From: Rhinopithecus roxellana | Taxonomy: Eukaryota > Chordata > Mammalia > Primates > Cercopithecidae | DNA length: 64,000 nt | NCBI RefSeq assembly: GCF_007565055.1 | Contig: NC_044554.1 | Location: 137,763,463-137,827,462, forward strand | Reading direction: 5' to 3' | Part shown: positions 12,494-25,000 of the stretch, one piece after another | Numbering within the stretch: the first letter of the stretch is position 1 | Layout: every line of letters begins with the position of its first letter | Notes under the pieces: model-generated | The model's input: the letters and a program-made list of their open reading frames with translations, nothing else | Told to the model about the DNA's origin: nothing | The model's database searches: none | Position numbers and translations under genes: made by a program

Positions 12494-12932
12494 CTATTCA
12501 CAATAGCAAAGACATGGAATCAACCCAAGTGCCCATCAATGATAGATTGGATAAAGAAAATGTGGCACAAATACACCATGGAATACTATACAGCCATAAA
12601 AAAAGAACAAGATCATGTCCTTTTGCAGAGACATGGATGGAGTTGGACACCATCATCCTTAGCAAACTAACACAGGAACAGAAATACTACATATTCTCAC
12701 TTATAAGTGGCAGCAAAATGATGAGAACACATGAACATATAGAGAGGAACAATACACACTGGGGCCTATTAGATGGTGGAGGGTGGAAGGAGGGAGAGGG
12801 TTAGAAAAAATAACTAAGGGGTACTAGGTATAATACTTGGGTGATGAAATAATCTGTACAACAAACCACTATGACACAAGTTTACCTATATAACAAACCT
12901 GTACATGTACTCTGTAACTTAATATAAAAGTT
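12494..12932 (+). mobile_element. L1 3' end (5'-truncated)
   Basis: Starts inside ORF2 near its C terminus ('ctattcacaatagcaaagac') and runs through the 3' UTR ('gacacaagtttacctatata', 'aacaaacctgtacatgtact') to a short A-rich tail. The plus 12457-12804 frame contains the ORF2 C-terminal remnant (AETWMELDTIILSKLTQEQK). The 3' UTR type suggests an older L1PA/L1PB. I saw no clear TSD. Confidence 0.9.
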
Positions 12933-13334
12933 TTTTTTAAAAAAGCATATAGATTTCAGTTACATTAGGTTTCTTTATATATTTTTGAATAAATAATCAT
13001 TTACATTGTTTATATTTAGTAATAGTATGACTTCTGAAAAAAAAAAAACTTTGTAATTCAGTATGTGCAATAGTTAATTCATGATTACATTACATCTCAG
13101 TGAAAAAAAGTCATTTTGTCCCAGCAAGAAACCAACACATAATCAGCACTAGAAATGATGTTTTTAGACCATGAGGTTTTTTGGGTGATTACTGAAGAAT
13201 TACAAGTTACAGTACTTCTTGCTTAAGTTTTGTAAAATTATATAGCATCAAACCAAAAACGTGTGATGTAAAATAAGCAGTTTTAAAGGAAGTTCTTTAT
13301 AATACTACAAGCTGCTTTCAGTGGTGATTATGTG
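12933..13334. other. Unassigned sequence
   Basis: AT-rich, no repeat family or gene recognised. Confidence 0.4.
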
Positions 13335-13770
13335 GGCCATTCATTCATTCATTCATTCAGCAAATGAGCACCTCCAATGATAAAAACTTATCTGAGTATT
13401 TGGAATAACGAGATGAACCAGACACATCGCGATTCTGCTCTTATGGAACTTGTATTCTACTGCAGAAGAGGTGGGGGCCGGATAGCCAGCAATAACCAAT
13501 AAACATAGAAAAAACTATCACCAACAGTTGGTTCTAAAAAGACAATAAAAAGCAGATTATGTAATACCCAGTGTTGAGTGGTAAAACCCTGGTTGGCTAG
13601 TCAGAAAAGGCCTTTCTGAGAAGGTGACAGAAAAACTACTTCAAAACCCTACACTAAGAAGTAATTTGGAGTGTGTCTGGGGCACAGGGGAAAGGGGGCA
13701 AGTCAGGGAAGATGATTAACAGGACCCAACTCATGTACAGTCTATAAACTTTAGAAGGAGTTTTGCTTTT
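13335..13770 (-). mobile_element. L2 LINE 3' end (antisense)
   Basis: Begins with the (ATTC)n-type L2 terminus ('attcattcattcattcagca'), then 'ctgctcttatggaacttgta', 'gaaaaggcctttctgagaag', 'gtgacagaaaaactacttca', in antisense L2 order. This is one of the better-preserved L2 copies in the window. Confidence 0.8.
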
Positions 13771-14149
13771 ATTACAAGTTGGGAAATTATTGGATTGCTA
13801 CCAGCAGCAGAAAGGGGTTGGTCAGAGACCATGGATCAAATTGTGTTTTTAAAAGATCACTATATGAAACATAATATACTATTCAATTTTAACAAGAATA
13901 CTTACTAGATTTTTAACTTTTGATGAAGAACTTAATGAATGTATTTTTGGAGGACACACTTTAAAATGTCCCCTATGAGTCACACACCTGTATAATTCCC
14001 TACTTTCTGTATAAGCAGAACCTATGACTTGCTTCTAACCAACAGAAAGATCATAAGGAAATAGTTTACAAGATTAAAAAAGATCGTTAAGTCTATTGCA
14101 ATAAGCTAATAGAAAACATCATTTCTTTGTTATGCCTGCAGTTTCACTT

Positions 14150-14500
14150 TGCATGTCTTCTTTCCTCAAACATGCTCTTTACTCCATCCTCCACATAGCA
14201 ACCAGAGAGGCAGTTTCTAAAATTTTTCAACTACTTTCTCTCCTTCAGTGCCCCTTTTTGAGCCAAATAATAAATTTCCGACCCCCTGCCTCAGCATATA
14301 AGTCCTCGTATTAATGTCCTCATATTAATGTCCCTATTTAATGTCCTAGCTTCATCCTTCACAATTGTCTTATATGCCTGCCATACTTAACTAATTTTTA
14401 TATTTAGCAAGTAAAACATTTTTGTGTGCCTGCAGACCTTTGCCCAAGCTGATCTCTTTCTCTGGAATATTCTGGCTCCACCTGCAATTCTTAAGTAAAG
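14150..14500 (+). mobile_element. L2/CR1-type LINE fragment
   Basis: 'cacatagcaaccagagaggc' and later 'gtgcctgcagacctttgccc', 'tctctggaatattctggctc' keep the L2 order (cagcagccagagtgatc ... cctttgcacttgctgttccc ... tgga). Interrupted and diverged. Confidence 0.55.
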
Positions 14501-17239
14501 GTGAAAGTTAAAAAGCACAGTAATTTACTAAGAGCCCTATATTTGCATAGGCATCAATTTCATTCAGGCACCTCCATCTAAGTTTGAGAACATTTGCTTT
14601 ACCACAAATTTCAGTCAATTTCTATCCACTAAAACTCATGTACAGATTCTGAACTACTTGCACACAATAGAAAAAAAAAATAGTAAACCAAACCTCTCCT
14701 CTCCATTATTTAATATTTGTCTTTTCCCCCTTTTCACTAAAATATGAGCAGCACATTACAGGTAGGTAAGGGGAAATAAAGACATCAACAATTAAGTTTA
14801 AGTCATTTTTAACAAAGCCAAATTTAGATTTGGCCAGGGATTAGCTGGATCATAGCAGGCATTATAATTCATTATAAATTTATGCTGTTCTGCATTTTAA
14901 TATTTTTATCCTGCCATTTAATACAGCTATAATTATGTAATAGTACTTATTATTATTTTTCTAGTAAATACCAAAAAAGTCATTTTCATACAGGGTAATT
15001 TGGCATCATAGCTAATTTCTATAGCAGATATTTTAATTCACTTTCATGTTACATGTTATACTATACTTAAGTAAATTTTTCATCAAAATGAAATAAAGAT
15101 AATTTTAATATCTATAACTTAGCCCCTTAGGCTACTTAATATACATGGAATACCCAAATGCTGATACCAGGTATTTTTTAAGAGTAGTTTGGTATATCAT
15201 ATTTGACTTCAACTATGCTTAATCAGTACATTGCAAAAAATACGAACATTATAATTGTTATAGTAAAAGGGACTCTAAAAATGAATATTAAAGTAAAAAT
15301 AATATTTCTTAGTCATTTAAAAATCACTTTCTTCTGTTACATGCCTTTCTTAGCATGCCGAACCCATTGTCTTTCTATTTTTATTTAACACTGGTATCAT
15401 TTTAAAGCAAATTTTCTATTCTTATAAATCAAAAGGGTTAATATTGCACATAAAATTGTTTTTCCTCGGAGTGAGTGGGAAATAAATGGGACTGGAAGGA
15501 GTACTGGGTCTCTACATCTACCTACACTCTCAGTATAAATAAAAGACTTTCATCATCTCACTTTAATTCTTCTCACTCTCAATGTTTTATACCATATTTG
15601 AGATGACCAGGTCCTTTACACTTGGTGACATCATCCTACTTTTGATGACATCATCCTACTTTTACTGTCCTCTCTATCAAGCTCAGACCCCATTATACAT
15701 TATTCCAAATCTTCTCATTAATATTTTTCTCTGCCATCTTCTTTGGCCTTTCCTCCCACCCATCTGCCAAAATTCCATCAAGTATTCTCCATCTCTGGGC
15801 TTACTTTTAGGTTGCTGAAGTCAGCTAGAAAACAAATAATCAGCCCTAATGGGGCAGATTGGAGCTTTCCAATTTCACTGATTCAATAATGCCTAAGAAA
15901 TACATTAGGCATTTGGATACATAGCAAGTGCTACACATACTTGGTGAACTGAATTTAAAGTTTAAAGACTATCCTTCAGAGTCTTTATCAGGCACTCTAT
16001 TCTTCAACAAAAATCTTCTAATACAGGAATAACATACTATTATGCCACTCACAGCTTGTTTCAGTCAAGGAACTAATTGAGAGTAAGAGTATTTCCGCAG
16101 TTAGGACAAAACTTCACCAGAGAAAAAGCCATTTCCTACTCTGGCTTTAGGAAGCATACTTAGCTAATATAAACCTGAGTCCAAAGTGAAAGAGGCAGGC
16201 AGGGTTATAGGAAAAGAAAGAAAATTAAACTCCTACCTAGTCTATTTTGCTCGATGGAAGTCATCAGATTGTCATGTCTTAGAAAAGAAAATGTAAGTTT
16301 ACCATAAAAAGCTAGTCTGTTTACTGGAGCTGTAGAAATCAATCTACCAAGAGGCAAGATGATGATAAACATAGATAAACTTTATGACTCACTCTCTATT
16401 TGAAATAAGTGTCTGCAAAAAATCGCTCCTAAGCAACCCTCAATTGATTTTATTGGTGTAAACTGTGTGTATTTTTTCCTTATGAGCCATGTCTGCCAAA
16501 AAACAAATCTACTCTATTTCTGTTGTTGCTGTTGTGGTTGAATTTTAATTTAACCCAAGGTTTCTCAAGTTATTGTTCTAGCACTACACATATGTACTAC
16601 GTTTAAGGTAGGGACCTGCCAATGTTTTTCTCATTGGCCATGTGTTGTTTCATTCACCTAGACCCTTATCTGTGAAACAGTGATATGATTTAGCTCATTT
16701 GTCAGCTGCTGGTACAATAATTCTTTCCCATTCCTATGTAAGAAAATTGGAGTTTAAAAATTTATTCCTTTACAATCATAATATATTGCTAAAGTCTTTT
16801 AACAGCTTTATCTAAATCTATATTTTTACATACATATATTTATTATTTACAATAGTTATTTCTTTGAAATTTACAGTTAAAGAATCTTAACTATTTTAAT
16901 ACGTATTTCAATATTAATTCAATATATAGACCATCAAGCAGAAGATAAAAAGATTTTTTGTATTAGCAAAGAGCAAATGAGTGGTTTAAAAATTAGTCTT
17001 CTACCTGTCATGCCTAGTGAATGTTTATGGGAAAAATATCAAGAACCGGACTTGATTATTGACTTTTCTTTCTGATCACTTCAACACAGTTTTGCCTAAA
17101 ATTCAGAAATTCAGTTTTGCCTAAATAATTGTCAAGATCAGGGTATAAGAGCTTAATTTAATATTTCCTGCACAAATATAATGTGGTTACATTTCCATTC
17201 TCCTCATTTTCTCATCTTTTAATTCAAGTTATGTTTTTT
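14501..17239. other. Unassigned AT-rich sequence
   Basis: About 2.7 kb with no recognised element or gene. The only structured item is a tandem duplication of a 20-bp unit at 15625-15663 containing the word tgacatca in each copy. Confidence 0.4.
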
Positions 17240-17385
17240 ATATTCTCTCCTCTGCCCCCAGACCCCACATTCAATCAGTTTCTACAACCTCCACCCACTC
17301 ACAAAAATATCTCAACCATCAGTCATCTTCTCTCCATGTCAGCTGCCATAAGCGTGTTTTGGGTATTCAGTAACTCTTAAGTAGC
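17240..17385 (+). mobile_element. L2/CR1-type LINE fragment
   Basis: 'acattcaatcagtttctaca' ... 'aatatctcaaccatcagtca' ... 'cttctctccatgtcagctgc' matches the L2 order (caatcagtcaccaag ... aatatctctcgaatcc ... cttctctccatctccactgcca). Confidence 0.6.
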
Positions 17386-17619
17386 ACACTTAACTTCATA
17401 ACCTTTAATGAATTTTCTTCACTAATCTAGTTGCTTTTAGCCTTTAGAGAGTTTCAGATTCCTTTGAAAATCTGATGATAGTTTGAGATCCTGTTGCCAT
17501 AAAAATCCCATAGACACAAAATTTAGCATGCAATTTCTGGTGCTTAGCAGAGTTAGAAAAGGGAAACCACAGGTTTTAGTTTGAAAATTTTCTCTTGTCT
17601 CCCTCATTTCCAACTACCC

Positions 17620-17649
17620 TTAGTATGGCTGTCACATCAGCCATACTAA
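17620..17649. repeat. Perfect 12-bp inverted repeat, 6-nt loop
   Basis: ttagtatggctg (17620-17631) and cagccatactaa (17638-17649) are exact reverse complements around the loop tcacat. The stem is too short for a typical miRNA precursor and I see no extended pairing. Confidence 0.9.
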
Positions 17650-17884
17650 TATATGGGAAATCATATTCATGTCCTCGATAAGCCTTTTTAATCCCACTGT
17701 CTGTTGAACTAAATCTAAATCTGTATTCTGGACTCAAAACTGTGAGCCACAGCCTTTGCTCCAATGTGACACATCATTACTTTGCTCTGTAGATCCCATA
17801 TTCTAACCCAAATTCATAATTACCAAATTTACTCCCTTGCTGTCCTTTCTTTGCTGATTTCCTCTGCATAAATTCTCTTTATAC

Positions 17885-18020
17885 CAATTAAAATATGCTG
17901 ATGCCTAGGTCCCAAAGCAACAGATTCTGAGTACGTTGGTCTGGGGTACATCAGGGGCACCAGTTTTTAAAGCTCCCCAGGTGTCTCTAATGTGTAGCAA
18001 AGTTTAAAAATCACTGAGAC
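17885..18020 (+). mobile_element. MER5A-like hAT DNA transposon
   Basis: 'aatatgctgatgcctaggtc', 'acagattctgagtacgttgg', 'tctggggtacatcaggggca', 'aaagctccccaggtgtctct', 'aatgtgtagcaaagtttaaa' reproduces MER5A order through to the 'aaaaatcactg' end. Only one strand end is well preserved. Confidence 0.75.
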
Positions 18021-18336
18021 AGATTATATATCAAATACCCTAATGTCTCAGTTCTTTCTCCATCTTAATCTTTGCCTTCAGTTCAATGCCAGAAGGTAAC
18101 ATAGGAAAATATTCTTATAACCAAATGAAAGCAATGCTTTCTTAAACAGGATACAAAAAGCACCAGCCACAAAGGAAAAGGTTGTTCAATTTGATTTCAT
18201 TAAAATCAAGAGCTGGTCATCAAAAGACATCAAACTGGAAGAAGATATTTATATTTATCTGACAAAGTATTCATATCCATAATATACTTAAAACTCATGC
18301 AAATTAATGTATGACAAAACAGCAGAAAATATTTTT

Positions 18337-18438
18337 TTATTGTTGTTGTTTTTTGAGACTGAGCCTCGCTCTATCACGCAAAATGGAATGCAGTGGCGCA
18401 ATCTTGGCTCATTGCAACCTCCGCCTCCTGGGTTCGAG
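18337..18438 (-). mobile_element. Stub Alu (5'-truncated right arm)
   Basis: Only about 100 bp of antisense Alu is present: T-rich head, 'ttgagactgagcctcgctct', 'gcagtggcgcaatcttggct', 'ctccgcctcctgggttcgag'. The rest of the dimer is missing. A 13-bp direct repeat with one mismatch (agaaaatattttt at 18324-18336, agaaaacattttt at 18439-18451) flanks it. It was therefore inserted already truncated rather than deleted later. Confidence 0.85.
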
Positions 18439-18802
18439 AGAAAACATTTTTAAGTGTACAAAAGACTTGAACAGGCATTTTACTAATGAACTATCCAGTG
18501 GGCAACAGGAAAATAAAGGGTTGGTCAAATGCATGAGTCATAAGGAACATGCAAATATAAACCACAACAAAATATCACTACGTATCTAGCACATCGAAGA
18601 AATAGTTTGGCCATACCAAGTGGTGGCATGCAAATTCAGAATTGGGATTCTCTTAGACTGCTCATCAACATGTAAAAATACATTGGAAAACTATTTGGCA
18701 GTATTCATTAAAGCTGAACGCAGCTGAATATATTCATCTTTGTGACCTGCTAGAAATTCTACTCTTAGGTATTATCTCCAAAGTGTATTTTATGCATCTA
18801 GG

Positions 18803-19160
18803 TGTGTATGTACATACAATGAAATTTTATGTATGTGTACATACATACAATGAAATTTTATGTATGTGTACATACATACAATGAAATTTTATGTATGTGT
18901 ACATACATACAATGAAATTTTATGTATGTGTACATACATACAATGAAATTTTATGTATGTGTACATACATACAATGAAATTTTATGTATGTGTACATACA
19001 TACAATGAAATTTTATGTATGTGTACATACATACAATGAAATTTTATGTATGTGTACATACATACAATGAAATTTTATGTATGTGTACATACATACAATG
19101 AAATTTTATGTATGTGTACATACATACAATGAAATTTTATGTATGTGTACATACATACAA
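18803..19160 (+). repeat. 31-bp minisatellite, 11 unit lengths
   Basis: The word caatgaaat recurs every 31 bases from 18817 to 19158 (12 occurrences, 11 spacings of exactly 31). The units between look identical. Each unit contains a near-palindrome, tatgtatgtgtacatacata. The array grew within the L1M and is probably polymorphic in copy number. Confidence 0.97.
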
Positions 19161-19765
19161 TGAAATACAATGACCTGACAGAACTTCTACTCTTAGATAT
19201 CATCTGCAAAATGTGTTTTATGCATTTATGTGTGTGTATGTACAATCAATGAAATTTTAATGTATATTTTCATAAACCAGATTTTGTATGCACACACACA
19301 TGACAAGTAAATACAGCATTATTTAAAATTACCAAAAAGTGATAAACAACCCAAATTTCCTTGTACAGTATTTAGACAAATAAATGGTTAAATATTCATG
19401 CAATGAAAAACTATTCAGAAATTTAAGATAACAAATTTCTGCTACATGAAAAAAAAAAAACAGACAAATCTCTCAGACATAATTCTGTGTGAAGGAAGCC
19501 AGAGAGATGAGTCCACACTTCATTATTTTATTTATATAAAGTTTAAACTGACCAAATTAAACCATGATGGTAGAAGTCAGCAATGATGACCTTTGAGTGG
19601 GGTTAATGACTGAGAGAGACAGAAAGGCTTCTGGGATGCTGGATAGTGTCCTGTATCATGATTTGGGTGATGGTTACACAGCACGTTCGCTTTGTAAAAA
19701 TTTCATTGAACTACATGCTTAATTGAATGCATGCTATGTAACATACTTCAATAAAACATTTTTTA

Positions 19766-22034
19766 AAGGAAAGAAGATTTATATGTACTTACATATCACA
19801 TGGGTAGAGTTTTAATATATATTAGTAAATGCACATTTTATGTTAAAAAGGTCCATTTTGTGTTTTCAAAAAGAAATGTCATTTGTAAACTTATGGGTCA
19901 TACTAAAGTGGTGGACATTGATGTATGTTTTTCTGAATATCTAACAGTGTTATTGCCGTGCCATAAAGTACACATATCTACTCTTATCTTTGGTTAAGAA
20001 TGATACCAGTACTGCATTGACCCTGGCATACTGAATAATGAGAACCAGGAATGTAAGTTCTCAGACAGAAGTTGAACTAGGAAGATGTAATCCCCTCCCA
20101 CAGAGTAGGGATGCATATGAGTATTGCCCATTCTCCTACAGCCAGAAGGTAGTAGTAGCCTACAACTGACTTACTCATGCTTGAGATTTTTATGCGTGCA
20201 CCGTATTTGCCAAATGAATTTTCAAACATCCAAGAAGTAATTAAGCTTCCTTAAAACAGCATCTGGATCCTTCATCTAATTTTACTGTTCTTTAAAAATA
20301 TGAAAACATTATTATGATTAAGGAGAAAAAATTTTCTTCTCCCAATGTTACAGTTGACTCACTATATTTCAGATAGAGGCAATGTTAGATCAATTTAGGT
20401 CAACAAGTTTATCATTTCAGTTAAAATAGGGTTTAAATATTGGTTGGATAGCAAATGCTATGGTTAATCCAAATGAAAACCACCTGTTGTATGCAGTGTT
20501 ACCAATATAGAATAATTTTATTGTCTGTTAAAAATTTTACTGTGACATATTTAAAGAGTAAACTTTCAACCACCAAAAAGCAATTCTCTTTTGTAGATAA
20601 TCTATGTAAGACATATTAGTTCAGAGAAGATCCAATAATCTAATTACCAGTGCTTATATATTTACGATGCTGTTATTTATGTACTTTCATTAAATGATGG
20701 TTAACATTTTATGTCCTAATAACAAACAGTATTGTGAATTCTACCTCCTCCTTATTTTTTCTAATAATATGCTTTTAACTGCCTGGATAAACCTGGTTAA
20801 TATTTCATCATATAATTGATTCATTAAGGTCACAAAATTCCAGAAACCTTAGGATTATATCCAGCATTCAGATTTATAGCATCTGAAATCATATTGTTTG
20901 GTGCAAGCTATAATTTTTATAACTAAAAGTATAAATTTTACAAATTAATAAGAATCATTAAAATATTTATTTAAAAGATATATTTCTGCTGCCTTTATTA
21001 AAAAGCATTTAAAATAGCTAGAAATTACATCCAAATGATGTTAACATCATATTTACCTGACAGAAAAGTAGTATTAGCTTTCAGAACTATGTTTAGACAA
21101 AAAAAAGAAAAAAAGAAAAATCTCAAAATAAATGTATGTTGGTATAAAGAATAGAAAGTATATCTCTCTGCCACTTCTCCAAAATATGTTTTAGAGACTA
21201 CTTGCTGTGGAAGATATTCTGGGGTGTAACAGGACGGGCAAAGGGAAGAGTTCCATGATCAAATAAGTTTAAGAAATGCCTCGTAATTTATAAAGCACAT
21301 TAGCAATATAAAACCACAGGATCACAGACACATTTTTCCATTTCAAATACGAATTTGACTCTAACGTGAGCTAAAGAGTCACAATTTGTACATTCACAAG
21401 TATAGGTTTTATTAGAGGTTTTTGAAATCTTATACACTGCCTGGGCAAATCACATGATTCAGAGGAATAGTAAAAACATAGTTTAGGTCATATTCTCTGG
21501 AATAAAGAAAACAGAATTTAGCCTGGCTGACTAGGTATCTGAAAGCAATTTGTTTTTTATTCATGGACCGTATTCAAATACCTTTCTTCAAGCAACTGTG
21601 TGTGTGTGTGTGTATGTGTATAGCCAGCTGGGCTAGAAAGCAGTATTTCTTTTTAAGTATTTACTCCTCACCCCCACCCCTGCCCTCAAAGTTTAGATAT
21701 TTAAAAGGAAGTGGAATCTGTAACAATTCTAATACAATTGTTAATAGAAAACCCTGCTTTTTGTTTATAATTGTGTACAGATTGTTTTTCTTGATATTCT
21801 CTAAACAATAAAGTCATTCGTTAGTTTACCTAAACAACTTTTGGTCTTTTCCAGGCATTTCATTATTCTTTAACTTTCATTATATTAATTAAAGTAACAC
21901 TACACCAAATAAGCCCAAAATGCTTTCTGTCATAAACTCAGTTGTGAAGCAGGATCATTATGCACTGTTTACCAACTTTTATGAATCCAGTAAGATAAAA
22001 CACATACACATGACAACTTAAGGGTCTGTGCTGT
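19766..22034. other. Unassigned AT-rich sequence
   Basis: About 2.3 kb without a recognised gene or repeat family. A short (TG)n tract at 21600-21615 is the only simple repeat of note. Confidence 0.4.
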
Positions 22035-25000
22035 GATTCACCTATAGGGGCCTTCCAAAGGTTCTAAACAGCATCCCTATCTGCCACTCCTATCTCCAGT
22101 ACCATTAGATCTACTGGGTCATATATGGCCCAAGTGAAAGAGCAACTTGCACAGGAACCTGGACTTGTTGCAGAACCTTCTACTGTTCTGAGACCCACTC
22201 AGAACTCTGGCAAGTTTTCAGGTCACTTGATAAATGGGCAAGAGTAACACACCCAAATGATCTATGTATTCCCTCCAAAATCTAAATAGGCCTACTTAAG
22301 TTTTGTGCCTCTTTCTTGGTGGTAGGAGGAGCCAGATGCAAAAACTTTTCCCTCACCTTAGAAGGAATATTTAAACAGGCCCCACACCACTGGACCCCTA
22401 GAAATTATATTAAAGTAGAAGGCCCCTAAATTTTAGGCAGATTTATTTCCCACCCTGTGACAAGCAAATGTATAACCAATAAGTCTAGAGAGATTGTTAC
22501 TTCTTGCTCACTAGGTCCAATTAGTATAATGTCATCAATGTAACAGACCAGTGTAGTATATTGTGGAATGGAAAGATTATCAAGATTCTTGTGAAGTAAA
22601 TTATGACATGGTGCTGTAGAATTGATATACCCCTGAAGTAGGACAGTGAAGGTGTATTGCTGGCCTTACTAAATAAATGCAAACTGCTTCTGGTGGGCCT
22701 TACAGACAGGTAGGGAGAAAAAGCATTTGCCAGATTAATCACTGCATACCAGGTACCAGGAAATGTGTTAATTTGCTCAAACAATGAAACCACATCTGGT
22801 GCAGCAGCTACAATTAGAGTCACTACTTGATTAAGTTTTTGATAATCCGCTTTGATTCTCCAGGATCTATCTGCCTTCTGCACAGGGTAAACCAGGGAAT
22901 TAAATGGGCTTTGATGGGAATCACCACCCCCACATCTTTCAAGTCCTTTATGGTAGCACTAATCTCTGCAATCCCACCAGGCATGTGGTATTGCCTTTGA
23001 TTTACATTTTCCTAGGTAGAAGCAGCTCTAATGGCTTTCATTTTCCCTTACTACCACAATAGCCCTCACTTCATAGGTTAGGGAAGAAATGTAGAGATTC
23101 TCCCAGCTACAAAGTATCTTTATTACAATTACACATTTTGGAACTGGAGAAGTAAGCATAGGATGAGTTGAGGGACCCAGCTGACCCACTGTGAGCCAGA
23201 CCTGAGCTAAAATTCCAATGATCACCTGACTTACATAAAAAGCTTCTACTCTAACTGGTGGCCCACAGCAGGTGCCTGAAATTAATGTCAGTTCCCATAT
23301 AGTTTTCAGTAGTCCCCCAAATAGCTGATTATTTCCTTTTCCCCAGTGCATAGTTACCCTGGTAAAAGCCATAGGTCCTTTTGGGGATGGCTAGCAGAAA
23401 TATTAACATTATAAGGTTTCAAAAGCATACTGGAGTCCTTACTTGGAAGGACCCAGTCTCTCCTTCATTTAAGGAATTCTGGGTCTGTAAACTGACTCAA
23501 GTCTGCAAATTGATTGAGGGGCTGTGATTCTCTGTTTTAATAATTTGAATTAGACTTTTGTTCATTTTACCTGTATAAATTTTCTGCTTTTGCAGATCAA
23601 GTCAGAATTTAATCCATTTCACTTCTGGGAACACCTTAATTAAGTAGCCAACGGCATAGGTCTACATGTGCCAGACTATTGTGATTGCTGCTTTACCTCA
23701 GCCCTCTGTTATGGTAACTATGGCAACCTTGTCTTTGATGGTCAAATGCTATCACTTGGCCTTGCCACCTCAGGATTTTATTGCATTTAAGTTTTTCAAT
23801 TGAGTGGCTGTGGTTCCTATTGAAATACAGAGAAGAGCAATTATACAGCTCTTCGAGGATATTGGTGGTCCCTTCACAAATTTATTTCTAAAAGTAATGG
23901 TGAAAGGTGTATCCTCTGGACCCTCCCAATATGGGTAAATAGGTTTAAAATGATAATCCACTCTAGCATTTCAATCTCCCTAAGCCTTTAAATATCTTCC
24001 TCTATGTTAAACCCAGGGAGATCAGGTATCTCTGACTCACTCATGGTGGGCCATCTTTGATTGATGTTTCAGCCAACCAACCAAACTATTTGTTTCTTTT
24101 CTAACTCTCTGAGCTGCAACACTAAATGCAGACTCTTTGCTTAGTGGACCCACATCAATAAATTTGGTCTGGTCCAACTATAAGTTCTTTCTACATTATC
24201 CCACATCCTTAATATTTATTCCCATACATGTTCCTCAGACTTCTACGTGTATAAAGTAGAAATCTCAAATAGTTCTTTTGGAGTATAATGTACCTCTGCA
24301 TGGATCACTCTTCATACCTCACCTTTAGGGGCCTTCTGGAATCTTAGTCCAATTACAGGCCTAGAAGGAAAGAGGGGAGAGAGGTGGTGGGTCCTAAGGA
24401 GAATCAGCATTGTCTTGCCTGGCAACTGCCTCAGGGGAGGCCATTAAAGTTCCCTTAAGCAATTCAGGATTAATCCCCTCAGTCAGAGGTAGAAAGGCTG
24501 ATAGTTCTGTAGGTGAGGTGGCCACTGTCACTGGGGTTAGGGAGGACACTTCTTTTGGCAATAAAGACATGTCAGAATTTAGGAGTTCAATGTTCTAGCT
24601 TCATCAGAGTCTTGCCACACTTCCCCATCCAACTAACAGGATCCCAGCCTTTCCCAATTAAAGCCCTTATTTTAACAGTAGACACTCTGTGAGCCTGAGA
24701 GTTCAACTTTCATGGCAATTCAGTGCCAAATGAGTAATAAGGGCTTGTATTTGATCTTCAGCAATTTCAGCCCTGTGGCTACAAGAGAGAAGATACTCTC
24801 TCAGGGAATACAGAGAAGCTCTTTAGTTACTTACGTGGAGCTGGAGCTGGGAATTTGAATCCCTAAGTTCGTCATTTTCTTTCATCACATTTGTCCAGCA
24901 ACAGTAGGAGCAACCAACCAACATATTATACTTCTTAGTTTTCCACAAATGTTCAAAAGTGTCATATAGAGAGTCACCAAGTTCCTTGCCTCTTGTAAGT

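Larger units (their letters stand above)
18130..19765 (+). mobile_element. Old L1M 3' portion, interrupted
   Basis: Sense-strand L1M. 'ttaaaatcaagagctggtca' and 'tacttaaaactcatgcaaat' begin the ORF2 C-terminal part. After the Alu stub come 'ggaacatgcaaatataaacc' and 'tagaaattctactcttaggt', and after the minisatellite 'ggtgatggttacacagcacg' and 'aattgaatgcatgctatgta' (3' UTR). Reading frames are destroyed. It carries two later events: a short Alu (18337-18438) and the 31-bp tandem array (18803-19160). An older duplication of about 90 bp brackets that array. Confidence 0.8.

Noticed and set aside
17620..17649. Hairpin as a microRNA precursor
   Set aside because: The stem is only 12 bp and pairing does not extend; miRNA precursors usually pair over about 30 bp.
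18803..19160. Regular direct repeats resembling a CRISPR array
   Set aside because: There are no unique spacers: the whole 31-bp unit is repeated, and the surroundings are a primate L1M. It is a minisatellite.
22521..22883. A 120-codon retroviral RT frame
   Set aside because: It is a fragment of a decayed ERVL. The YIDD motif lies in another frame and a DLANAF-type Asp is lost, so it is not a working gene.
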